Positions 29,658 to 37,506 of a DNA stretch of 64,000 nucleotides are shown in pieces. The notes under the pieces were generated by a model that saw nothing but the letters and a program-made list of their open reading frames with translations, was not told the origin of the DNA and searched no databases. This DNA comes from a bacterium. GTDB taxonomy: Bacteria > Pseudomonadota > Alphaproteobacteria > Rhodobacterales > Rhodobacteraceae. The translations under genes were made by a program, and so were the position numbers. The stretch is taken from contig WGOE01000004.1 of assembly GCA_016124195.1 (NCBI GenBank), positions 186,001 to 250,000 on the forward strand, written 5' to 3'. Numbering within the stretch: the stretch's first letter is position 1; every line of letters begins with the position of its first letter.

Positions 29658-31262
29658 ATGAACAGCGATGCCAAGACGGCCAACCTGCGGACCGTTGATG
29701 CAGAAATGCTGCGGCCCGAGACCCTCGGCAAGCCGCGGGTCGATGCCGAAGCCCCGGTCGTGCCGCGCGATGCCGCCACGCCGCAGCCGGCGGGTTCTGT
29801 CCCGGGTTCTGTATCGGGTTCTGTACCGGGTTCTGCGGGCCTCATCACGCCGGTCATCCTGTGCGGCGGGTCGGGCACGCGGCTCTGGCCCCTGTCGCGC
29901 AAGAGCTATCCCAAGCAGTTCGTGCCCCTGGTCGGCCAAGAGACGCTGTTTCAGGCCTCGGCCCGGCGCCTTTGCGGGGCCGGCTTCAATGCGCCCCTGA
30001 TCATCACCCATGCCGATTTCCGCTTCATCGTGGCCGAGCAGCTCACCGCCATCGGGGTCGAACCGCAGGCCGTCCTGATCGAGCCGCAGTCGCGCAACAC
30101 GGGCCCGGCGATCCTGGCGGTGGCGCTTTTTCTGCAGCGCCGGGCGCCCGATGCGCTGATGCTGATAGCGCCGTCGGATCACCTTATCCCGGACGGCGCG
30201 GCTTTCCGTGCCGCGGTCGAAACCGGGCGCAGGGCGGCCAGAGCCGGGCGGCTTGTGACTTTCGGCGTGCCGCCGACCCGGGCCGAGACCGGCTTTGGCT
30301 ATATCGAACAGGGGCCTGCCGCCACGGCCTTCGGGCCGGGCGTGCACGACATCGCCCGCTTTGTCGAAAAGCCCGATGCCGCAACGGCCGCGCGCCTGGC
30401 CGCGGACAGCCGCTTCCTGTGGAACACCGGGATCTTCCTCATGTCGGTCGAGTCGGTGATCGCCGCCTTCAAGGACCACGCGCCGCATCTGATCGAGCCG
30501 GTCGCGGTGGCAGTGAGCGGGGCGCGGACCGATCTGGATTTTGTCCGGCTCGATGCGGCGGCCTGGTCGGGGGCGGCCGACATTTCGGTCGATTTCGCCA
30601 TCATGGAACAGGCGGCCAACCTTGCCGTCGTGCCCTTCGCTGCGGGCTGGTCGGATCTGGGCTGCTGGGACGCGGTCCTGCGCGAGACCGATCAGGATGC
30701 GCGCGGCGTCTCGGTCTTCGGTGCTGCCACGGCGGTCGACTGCGATAACGCGCTTCTGCGGTCCGAAGATCCCGCCGTCCGGCTCGTCGGCCTCGGGTTG
30801 AAGAACGTGATCGCGGTGGCCATGCCCGATGCGGTGCTGGTGGCCGATGCCAGCCGCGCGCAAGAAGTCGGCAAGGTGGTGGCGGCGCTGAAAGAGCAGG
30901 GCGTCCGGCAGGCGACCCAGTTTCCCAAGGACCACCGGCCCTGGGGCTGGTTTGAAAGCCTCGTCACCGGCCCGCGCTTTCAGGTCAAGCGCATCGTGGT
31001 GCATCCGGGCGCGGCCCTGAGCCTGCAGTCGCATCATCACCGCGCCGAACACTGGACCGTGGTCGAGGGCACGGCCCGGGTCACCATCGACGACAGCGTG
31101 AAATTGCTGACCGAAAACCAGTCGGTCTATATCCCGCTTGGCGCCGTGCACCGCATGGAAAATCCCGGCAAGCTGCCCATGGTCCTGATCGAGGTGCAGA
31201 CCGGCTGCTATCTGGGCGAGGATGACATCATCCGCTACGAGGATGTCTATTCCCGCTCTTGA
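29658..31262 (+). CDS. manC: Mannose-1-phosphate guanylyltransferase / mannose-6-phosphate isomerase
   Basis: Forms GDP-mannose, the substrate of the 3,5-epimerase encoded at 39758. The 534-residue protein has an extra N-terminal tail of about 65 residues with a GSVPGSVSGS repeat. Then come the nucleotidyltransferase motif ILCGGSGTRLWPLSRKSYPKQF, AIMEQAANL, and a C-terminal cupin isomerase domain with RPWGWFESL, KRIVVHPGAALSLQSHHHRA and YIPLGAVHRMENPG. The ATG at 29658 follows GAGGAG. No separate phosphomannomutase is in the window. The 3' end overlaps the converging Wzy-like gene by 35 bases. Confidence 0.94.
   Translation: MNSDAKTANLRTVDAEMLRPETLGKPRVDAEAPVVPRDAATPQPAGSVPGSVSGSVPGSAGLITPVILCGGSGTRLWPLSRKSYPKQFVPLVGQETLFQASARRLCGAGFNAPLIITHADFRFIVAEQLTAIGVEPQAVLIEPQSRNTGPAILAVALFLQRRAPDALMLIAPSDHLIPDGAAFRAAVETGRRAARAGRLVTFGVPPTRAETGFGYIEQGPAATAFGPGVHDIARFVEKPDAATAARLAADSRFLWNTGIFLMSVESVIAAFKDHAPHLIEPVAVAVSGARTDLDFVRLDAAAWSGAADISVDFAIMEQAANLAVVPFAAGWSDLGCWDAVLRETDQDARGVSVFGAATAVDCDNALLRSEDPAVRLVGLGLKNVIAVAMPDAVLVADASRAQEVGKVVAALKEQGVRQATQFPKDHRPWGWFESLVTGPRFQVKRIVVHPGAALSLQSHHHRAEHWTVVEGTARVTIDDSVKLLTENQSVYIPLGAVHRMENPGKLPMVLIEVQTGCYLGEDDIIRYEDVYSRS
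29793..29840. repeat. Four tandem 12-bp repeats in the manC 5' region
   Basis: Units of GGTTCTGTNNCG start at 29793, 29805, 29817 and (diverged) 29829, encoding Gly-Ser-(Val)-Pro/Ser steps in a non-catalytic tail. The unit is four codons, so gain or loss preserves the frame. Confidence 0.8.
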
Positions 31263-32523
31263 CCCGGTCCGGCGTCCAGCGGAGGGCGAAACTGGCGATG
31301 ATGGTCATCATGATCAGCCACCACAGGTCGTTCTGCGACAGAAGGTTGCTCTCGGTCAGGTTCAGCGTCAGCATGACGCCCACCATCACGTTCATCCAGG
31401 CCCAGCCCTCCTGTGGTGCCGCACAATGCAGCGACGCGCCCCGCCGGATCGTCTGGACGACGGCCAGCGCAAAGATCGCCAGCCCGAGCACGCCAAAGTT
31501 CAGAAGGATGTCCAGATAGCCGTTGTGCGAATGCGGCGGGCTCCATTGCAGGATCCCCGCGATCCAGAGGGCCTGCTGCTTTCCCGGCGCCCAGAAGGCC
31601 TGATAGCCATAGCCAAGCCAGGGCCGCTGCGCGATCCTTGTGTCGACCAGCGCCCACAGCGGGACACGTCCGGTCAGGGTGGCGTCCTTGCCCAGCGATT
31701 CCAGCAAAGGCACGAGAAACTGGTACAGGAACAGCAGGATGATCGCCGTCACCTCCAGCGCCAAGAGGATCAGCACCCCCTGTGACAGGCCCCGTGTGCG
31801 GTATAGCAGCCGGTATAAACCGAAAAGCACCGCCCCGACGACCACCGCAAAAAGGCTGGTCGCCGAACCTGCCAGCATCAGGCAGATCAGGCTCATCGTC
31901 AGCATCGCCGCGGCCCAGAGGCGCAGGCGCCCGCCGGCATCGCCAAAAAGGCCAAGCGCCAGGATCACTCCGACGCAGGCCGCCCAGCCCAGAACGTTCT
32001 TGTGGGTGAAGACGCCGCGCAGTCCGGTCCCGTCGGGCATGAAGGCCACCGAAGGCGCGGCCGCCATCAGGATCAGGCTCAGGAACAGGCTGACCCCCAC
32101 CGTCATCGACACCAGAACCAACAGTTGGCGCGGCGTGAAGCGGATCGCCAGCAGATAGCCCAGCAGGACCGCCATCAAAAGCCCGATGGCGCGGCGCAGC
32201 GTGACCTGCGGTTCGATCGACCACAGGGTCGAGGCGAAGGCCAGGATGACCAGCGCCACGATGGGCAGCGTCCGTCTCGCCGCCAGCAGAACCTGGCCCG
32301 GATAGCGCGCCAGAAGCGTCAGCGCGATCAGGTAGATCGGCAGTTGCAAAAGTTGCAGCCGGGCGCGCTCGGCCTCGCCCAGGGTGCCGGCCTTGACCAG
32401 CAGCAGCAAGGGAAAGACCGCGCCCGAGGTCAGGAACAGCGCCACCGACGCGCCCCACCATTCGAACCTGCGCCAGCCGAGGCGCAGACCCGCCGGACGG
32501 GCCAGGCGCAGCGCGGCCGTCAC
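31228..32523 (-). CDS. O-antigen ligase/polymerase family membrane protein (Wzy-like)
   Basis: Probably polymerises the lipid-linked repeat units in the periplasm. The 431-residue protein is strongly hydrophobic, about 11 membrane segments. It has the large periplasmic loop expected of the Wzy_C family, with GVFTHKNVLGW, LTGRVPLWAL, GYGYQAFW and HSHNGYLDILLNFGVLGL, the last matching the conserved H-N-x-Y/x-L stretch. Translation most likely starts at a GTG at 32523, seven bases after GGAG. It converges on manC and overlaps it. A ligase role is less likely, as no LPS genes are nearby. Confidence 0.87.
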   Translation of the reverse strand: MTAALRLARPAGLRLGWRRFEWWGASVALFLTSGAVFPLLLLVKAGTLGEAERARLQLLQLPIYLIALTLLARYPGQVLLAARRTLPIVALVILAFASTLWSIEPQVTLRRAIGLLMAVLLGYLLAIRFTPRQLLVLVSMTVGVSLFLSLILMAAAPSVAFMPDGTGLRGVFTHKNVLGWAACVGVILALGLFGDAGGRLRLWAAAMLTMSLICLMLAGSATSLFAVVVGAVLFGLYRLLYRTRGLSQGVLILLALEVTAIILLFLYQFLVPLLESLGKDATLTGRVPLWALVDTRIAQRPWLGYGYQAFWAPGKQQALWIAGILQWSPPHSHNGYLDILLNFGVLGLAIFALAVVQTIRRGASLHCAAPQEGWAWMNVMVGVMLTLNLTESNLLSQNDLWWLIMMTIIASFALRWTPDRVKSGNRHPRSG

Positions 32524-32903
32524 CGGACCGCTCCGCCGGGGCCGATCCCGTCCGCCGTCCGAAGACGGGGTGTCGCCCGGCTGGGCGCCGCAAGGGCTCT
32601 GGTCATTGTCATCGTCACTCTCTGCCCCGGCGCGGCCCGCCCGAGCCTGCCCCTGCGGGTGCGTGCGGACGGGCTACATTTTCACTCTGACGCCTTTGGC
32701 ACGGCCCGGTCGACTTCTCCTTTCGGCGGAAGGGCCGTGGTCGCGACGGTGCATTTGCGCCTCGATCCTCCGAAAGGGGTAGCGCGGCCCGGGCGATACG
32801 CCCCATGGCCATGTTCGAAGCGCCCGGCCCCTGACGTAGACTTCGGGCCATGCCGCCCGAGACCATGTCATGAGGGCGCGTCAAATTTGCAGGGCGATGC
32901 GGA
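32524..32903. other. 380-bp divergent region upstream of the export operon, no gene supported
   Basis: Separates the leftward Wzy-like gene from the rightward export/glycosyltransferase operon. It contains the EPS-associated motif inside an inverted repeat (32700-32739) and an inverse copy at 32770-32783. Both divergent genes lack another obvious promoter region. Confidence 0.6.
32700..32783. promoter_or_regulatory. Candidate EPS operator: motif inside an inverted repeat plus an inverse copy
   Basis: ACTTCTCCTTTCGGCG (32713-32728) matches ACTACTCCTTTCGGCG at 14884-14899 in 15 of 16 bases. It is flanked by CACGGCCC (32700-32707) and GGGCCGTG (32732-32739). CCGAAAGGGGTAGC (32770-32783) is the reverse complement of the same motif with two differences. 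Confidence 0.5.
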
Positions 32904-34136
32904 ATGTTTGAGGCGAACCCAGGACGGGGGCTGTGCGACGCAGCCTCTTTGTGGCGCAAGGCAATGGCCGCGGCTCTGCCGGCGGGTCTGATCCTGACGA
33001 TGGCGGCCCTTGCCGCGCGGGCGGATACCCCGGTCGAACGCGGCGACGTGCTTTACGTCTCGGTCGCGGGCGCGCCCGACATGACGCGCGAGGCCAAGGT
33101 CGATGCGGATGGCAGGATCCGGCTGCCCATCCTGGGGGGCATCGATGTGGCCGGTGTCGATGTGGACGAGATCCAGCGCCGGATCGAGGCGGCCCTGGTG
33201 GCGCGCGACATCGTGCTGTCGCCGGTCGTGCTGGTCGAAGTGTCGTCCTATCGGCCGATCTACATCGGCGGAGCGGTGCGAACCAGCGGCGAAGTGCCCT
33301 ATCAGCCCGGGCTGACCGTGCGCCAGGCCATCATCGCGGCCGGCGGACTTGATGCCTTGCCGGGCACCAAGGCGGCCGCGCCGGGCGATGTCGCCGAACT
33401 TCTGGCGCGCCGTCAGGCCGCCATCCTCGATCTGGCCAGCAGCGACAGCGAGATCGCCCGCCTGAAGGCGCAGCTTGGCGATGCGGCCATGCCGCAGCCC
33501 GCCGCGCCCGATCCGCGCCCCGAGGTCGATGCCACCCTCTCGGTCGACCGCGACCTTCTGGGCGCGCTGACCGATCAGCGCAAATCGGATGCGAGCTATG
33601 CCGATACCGCCGTAGCCCTGCTGCAACTGGAGCTGGACGTGCTGACCCAGCAGGGCGCCCTGCAGGCCAAGGAGCGGGATCTGCAGCATCAGGATGTGGA
33701 AAACACCCGTGTCATGGTTGAAAAGGGCCTGGTTCCGCTGCCAAGGCTCAACGATCTGCAGCGCGAGGAATCGCGGCTGTCGCGCGATCTTCTGGAAAAC
33801 TCGGCCTTCGCGGCCCGTGCCCGGCAGGACATTGCCAGCATCCGCCACCAGAACGCCGCCGCCGATGCCGCCGCCCGCATCACCTGGCTTGAGGAGTACC
33901 GCAAGGCCCTGCAGACCCATGCCGCACTCGAGGCCGAGATCGACATCACCAATGGGCGTCTGCTGACGGTGGGAAGCCTGAGCGCGGTGCCGGGCCAGAC
34001 GGCCGAACCCGTCCCCGAACTACTGGCCCATCGCCGCTTGGGTGGTCAGGCCTCGGTGGTGCGGCTGACGCTGGACGACGAGGTTCAGCCCGGCGATGTG
34101 ATCGACGTCAAATTGCCCGAACTTCCCCGCAGCTGA
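32904..34136 (+). CDS. Polysaccharide export protein (ExoF/Wza family) with coiled-coil insert
   Basis: A periplasmic or outer-membrane export component of 410 residues. After a hydrophobic signal (AALPAGLILTMAALAARA) comes a Poly_export domain (VERGDVLYVSVAGAPDMTRE, DGRIRLPILGGIDV), then a SLBB-like segment (PIYIGGAVRTSGEVPYQPGL). Residues about 170-350 are long, charged and Ala/Leu/Gln-rich, predicted coiled coil, as in ExoF. No lipobox Cys is seen. A second start at 32961, just before the signal peptide, is possible, as neither site has a strong ribosome-binding sequence. First gene of an operon running at least to 39671. Confidence 0.87.
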   Translation: MFEANPGRGLCDAASLWRKAMAAALPAGLILTMAALAARADTPVERGDVLYVSVAGAPDMTREAKVDADGRIRLPILGGIDVAGVDVDEIQRRIEAALVARDIVLSPVVLVEVSSYRPIYIGGAVRTSGEVPYQPGLTVRQAIIAAGGLDALPGTKAAAPGDVAELLARRQAAILDLASSDSEIARLKAQLGDAAMPQPAAPDPRPEVDATLSVDRDLLGALTDQRKSDASYADTAVALLQLELDVLTQQGALQAKERDLQHQDVENTRVMVEKGLVPLPRLNDLQREESRLSRDLLENSAFAARARQDIASIRHQNAAADAAARITWLEEYRKALQTHAALEAEIDITNGRLLTVGSLSAVPGQTAEPVPELLAHRRLGGQASVVRLTLDDEVQPGDVIDVKLPELPRS

Positions 34137-34155
34137 ACGAGACAGGAGATCTGCC

Positions 34156-35106
34156 TTGGCCAAGCCATCCGTCAGCGTGATCCTCAACAATTACAACTAC
34201 GGCGCATACCTGGGGCATGCCATTCAAAGCGTGCTGGACCAGACGAGTGCGCCTGCCGAGGTGATCGTGGTCGATGACGGTTCGACCGACAATTCCCGCG
34301 AGGTGATCGCTGCCTTCGGCGACCGCATCATCCCTGTGCTGCAGGACAATGCCGGACAGGCCGCCGCCATCAACGCCGGCGTGGAGCGCAGCACCGGAGA
34401 GGTCCTGAGCTTTCTGGATGCCGACGACTGGTGGGTGCCCGACAAGGTCGCGACGATCGGCGCGGCCTTTGCCGGAAACCCCGATGCCGGTCTGGTCTAT
34501 CACCGCCTGCAACCGATCCGCTCGGACGGCACCCACGCCTTCCGCGCCATCCCGCGCAGCCTGTGCGCCGGCGATCTGGCGCCGCGCATGGCGCGCTCGG
34601 GCGGGCGCTGGCCTTATCCGATGACCTCTGCCGTGTCGGTCCGACGCCGGATCTGGGACCGGGCGGGCGAGATTCCCCGGGGCTTTCGCATTTCCGCCGA
34701 TGCCTGGCTGGTGTCGATCCATCCGTTTCTGGCGCCGGTTGTCGGCCTGCCCGACGTGCTGGGCTATTACCGCATCCATGCCAATCAATGGTACCGCGCC
34801 GAGGACGATGCCCTGATGCTGCAAAAGCGCATGGCGCACTGGAAGGCGACAGTGGATGTGACGGACCGCTTCCTGCGCCTCAATGGTCAGCCGTGGCGCG
34901 TGCTGTTGGCGGATCACCACCCCTATCAGGTGGCCGCGGCCCGGCTGCACGGCGCCGGACCGGGCGAGCGTCTGCGGCTTCTGTGGAGCGGGCTGTCTGA
35001 CGTGGGCGAGCCCAACCTCTTGCGCCGCCTGCGCGATACCCTGCGCGAGGTGCGCCAGGTCTCGGGCCGGGGCATGGCGGATGCAGCGCCCCTTGCCCAA
35101 CCATGA
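34156..35106 (+). CDS. Glycosyltransferase family 2
   Basis: A 316-residue GT-A inverting glycosyltransferase. VSVILNNYNYGAYLGHAIQS and EVIVVDDGSTDNS form the nucleotide-binding half. FLDADDWW carries the DxD metal site, and QDNAGQAAAINAG is family-typical. The C-terminal half is helical without membrane segments, so it should act on the cytoplasmic face. The TTG-leading stretch before the ATG has AGGAGA. It overlaps the next gene by ATGA. Donor sugar unknown. Confidence 0.9.
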   Translation: MAKPSVSVILNNYNYGAYLGHAIQSVLDQTSAPAEVIVVDDGSTDNSREVIAAFGDRIIPVLQDNAGQAAAINAGVERSTGEVLSFLDADDWWVPDKVATIGAAFAGNPDAGLVYHRLQPIRSDGTHAFRAIPRSLCAGDLAPRMARSGGRWPYPMTSAVSVRRRIWDRAGEIPRGFRISADAWLVSIHPFLAPVVGLPDVLGYYRIHANQWYRAEDDALMLQKRMAHWKATVDVTDRFLRLNGQPWRVLLADHHPYQVAAARLHGAGPGERLRLLWSGLSDVGEPNLLRRLRDTLREVRQVSGRGMADAAPLAQP

Positions 35107-36203
35107 GGGTGCTTCTGATCGGGTCAGAGCCGGTTGACTACACCATCGCCTTTGCCAACAGCGTGGCAACCCGGGCTTCGGTTGTGCTGGTCGTGCCCCG
35201 GGCGCGCTTTGCCGCGCTGACCGGCTGGCTCGATCCCGCGATCGAGGTCAGGCTGATCGACTGGCCGCGCCACCGCAGCCTTGGCAATCCGGGTTTCCTG
35301 TGGCGCCTGACCCGGCTGATCCGGCGCGAAAGGCCCGATCTTGTCCATGTTCTCAGCAACACGGTGCTGTGGCTGAATCTCGCCGTGCCGTTCTGGCGGA
35401 CTTGCCCGCTTGTGACCACGGTTCATGATGTGCACCTGCATCCCGGCGACCGCGACACCGCGAAACTGCCCGATTGGAGCCCGCGCCTCATGGTGCGCCA
35501 GTCGCCCGATATCGTGGTGCATGGCGTGGCCCTGCGCGACGCGGCGGTAAAGACCTTCGCCAAACCCGCCGATCACGTCCATGTCCTGCCTCATCCCGCG
35601 ATCTGGCGCTATGCCGAACTCGCGCGGGCGCAGGGCATGCAGCGGGGCGCGGCGGGTGCGGCCTTTACCGTCCTGCTTTTTGGCCGGATCTTTGCCTACA
35701 AGGGGCTCGATGTGCTGATCAAGGCCGAACGCCTGCTGGGCGCGCGCATCGCGGGCCTGCGGATCGTGGTGGCCGGGCGCGGCGACGACCCCGGCGCGTT
35801 GCGTGCCGCGATGGGCGATCCGGCCCGCTATGACATCCGGCACCGCTTCATCGAGGATGGCGAGGTCGCTCAGCTGTTCCTTGACGCCGATCTGGTCGTG
35901 CTGCCCTACCGCGAAGCCTCGCAAAGCGGGGTGATCCCGGTGGCCGCCACCTTCGGCAAGCCGGTGGTGGTGACCGATGTCGGAGAGCTGTGCGCCACGG
36001 TCGCGCCGCAGGGTCTGGGTCTGGTCGTGCCGCCGGGCGATGCCGCTGCCTTGTCCGAGGCGATGGCCCGGATGGCCGAAGATGCGGCCTTTCGTCGGCA
36101 ATGCGGCCAGAATGCGCGTTTCTGGGCCGAAGAGGTGACAGGCCCCTGTGCCATCGGGGCACAGGCGGTCGCAATCTATGACCGCATCCTCCAAAGGACC
36201 TAA
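35103..36203 (+). CDS. Glycosyltransferase family 4 (GT-B)
   Basis: A 366-residue GT-B enzyme. The N-lobe starts MRVLLIGSEPVDYTIAFANS and includes HDVHLHPGDRD. The C-lobe has LLFGRIFAYKGLDVLIKA, IVVAGRGDDPG and the donor site VLPYREASQSGVIPVAATFG, with the first Glu of the EX7E motif kept and the second replaced. It is embedded between two other glycosyltransferases in one operon. The acceptor and sugar cannot be inferred. Confidence 0.87.
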   Translation: MRVLLIGSEPVDYTIAFANSVATRASVVLVVPRARFAALTGWLDPAIEVRLIDWPRHRSLGNPGFLWRLTRLIRRERPDLVHVLSNTVLWLNLAVPFWRTCPLVTTVHDVHLHPGDRDTAKLPDWSPRLMVRQSPDIVVHGVALRDAAVKTFAKPADHVHVLPHPAIWRYAELARAQGMQRGAAGAAFTVLLFGRIFAYKGLDVLIKAERLLGARIAGLRIVVAGRGDDPGALRAAMGDPARYDIRHRFIEDGEVAQLFLDADLVVLPYREASQSGVIPVAATFGKPVVVTDVGELCATVAPQGLGLVVPPGDAAALSEAMARMAEDAAFRRQCGQNARFWAEEVTGPCAIGAQAVAIYDRILQRT

Positions 36204-36312
36204 GCCGGCCCGTCGAACGGATGCTTGGCGAAAACGCTTGGTCAAATTGTCCCGCCGCGGCCCCTGCGCGAGATTTGATCCGGGCCGAAAGGCTCCTGTC
36301 GAGGGAAGGCGC

Positions 36313-37506
36313 ATGATCGTGGCATCTGCAAGGTCGAAATCCGCAGCCCGGATCAGGCATTACGTGGCCGGCGGCACCGAACACGGTGGCGGCATCGGCC
36401 GGTTGATCGGCTATATCGGCGCGGCGCCAAGCCGGAACAGCCACAGCGTGACCGACACGCGCGGCCCGAAATGGGATGCTTTGCGCTCGCCCTTCCGGCT
36501 GGCGGCCGCGATGGGCGCCATGCTGAACGACCGGGTTCTTGCGCCCGACCGGCTGCACCATCTGCACATCGCCGGTCGCGGCAGCACGGCGCGCAAGCTG
36601 ATCCTGGGCGGTCTGGCCCGCGGGCTGGGCTGCGCCCATGTCATCCACCTGCACGATTTTGACTATGCTGCCGATTACATTCGCCGTCCGGCCTGGCAGA
36701 AGACCGCGATCCGCCGCCTGTTTCAGGGCGCAGACCGCGTGATCGTCCTGGGCAAGCGCGACCGCGACACGGTGGTCGACCTGCTGAGGGTGGCCCCCGC
36801 TCAGGTGAGCGTGCTGCACAATGCCGTGCCCGACCCAAAGGCCGGCGGCTCCGACAATCCCGGCCTTGCCGGGTCCAGCCTTGCCGCGTCCGGCCCGCGC
36901 GATGGTGAGGCGGGCTCTGCCGCGGGTCCGGTCCGCATCGTCTTTCTGGGCCAGCTTGGCCCGCGCAAGGGCGTGCCCGAACTGTTGCGGGCGCTCTCGC
37001 GGCCGCTGATGCAGCCGCTGGCCTGGCACGCGGTGCTGGCGGGGGACGGGCCGGTCGAAACCTATCGGGCGATGGCCGAAGATCTGGGCCTGGCCGACCG
37101 CGTCACGCTGACCGGCTGGCTGGATCAGGACCGGACCCGCGCGCTGTGCGAGGAGGCCGAGATTCTGGTTCTGCCCTCGCATGGCGAGGGCATGGCCATG
37201 GCCGTTCTGGAAGGCCTCGCCCATGGGCTTGCGGTGGTCACGACCCCGGTCGGGGCCCATGGCGAAGTGATTTCCGATGGCCAGACCGGCGTCTTTGTTC
37301 CGGTCGGCGATGCCGATGCGCTGGCCGATGCGCTGGCCGATCTGGTCGCGCATCCCGACCTGCGCCGCAAGATCGCCGCAGCCGGGCGGGCGCATTACAA
37401 ATCCTGCCTCAGCATCGAGGCCTATATGGCCCGTCTCGATGCCCTGCATCATTCGCTTTGCCCGCGCCCGGACGAGGCGCTTCCTTTGAAAACAGGTGCG
37501 TCGTGA
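36313..37506 (+). CDS. Glycosyltransferase family 4 (GT-B)
   Basis: A 397-residue GT-B glycosyltransferase. N-lobe: RIRHYVAGGTEHGGGIGRLI; C-lobe: VFLGQLGPRKGVPELLRAL and the intact EX7E site HGEGMAMAVLEGLAHG, followed by TTPVGAHGEVI. A Gly/Ser/Ala/Pro-rich stretch of about 30 residues, SDNPGLAGSSLAASGPRD and neighbours, separates the lobes and looks like an inserted linker. The ATG at 36313, after GGGAAGG, is chosen over starts inside the preceding gene. The stop overlaps the GTG of the co-polymerase gene. Confidence 0.87.
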   Translation: MIVASARSKSAARIRHYVAGGTEHGGGIGRLIGYIGAAPSRNSHSVTDTRGPKWDALRSPFRLAAAMGAMLNDRVLAPDRLHHLHIAGRGSTARKLILGGLARGLGCAHVIHLHDFDYAADYIRRPAWQKTAIRRLFQGADRVIVLGKRDRDTVVDLLRVAPAQVSVLHNAVPDPKAGGSDNPGLAGSSLAASGPRDGEAGSAAGPVRIVFLGQLGPRKGVPELLRALSRPLMQPLAWHAVLAGDGPVETYRAMAEDLGLADRVTLTGWLDQDRTRALCEEAEILVLPSHGEGMAMAVLEGLAHGLAVVTTPVGAHGEVISDGQTGVFVPVGDADALADALADLVAHPDLRRKIAAAGRAHYKSCLSIEAYMARLDALHHSLCPRPDEALPLKTGAS

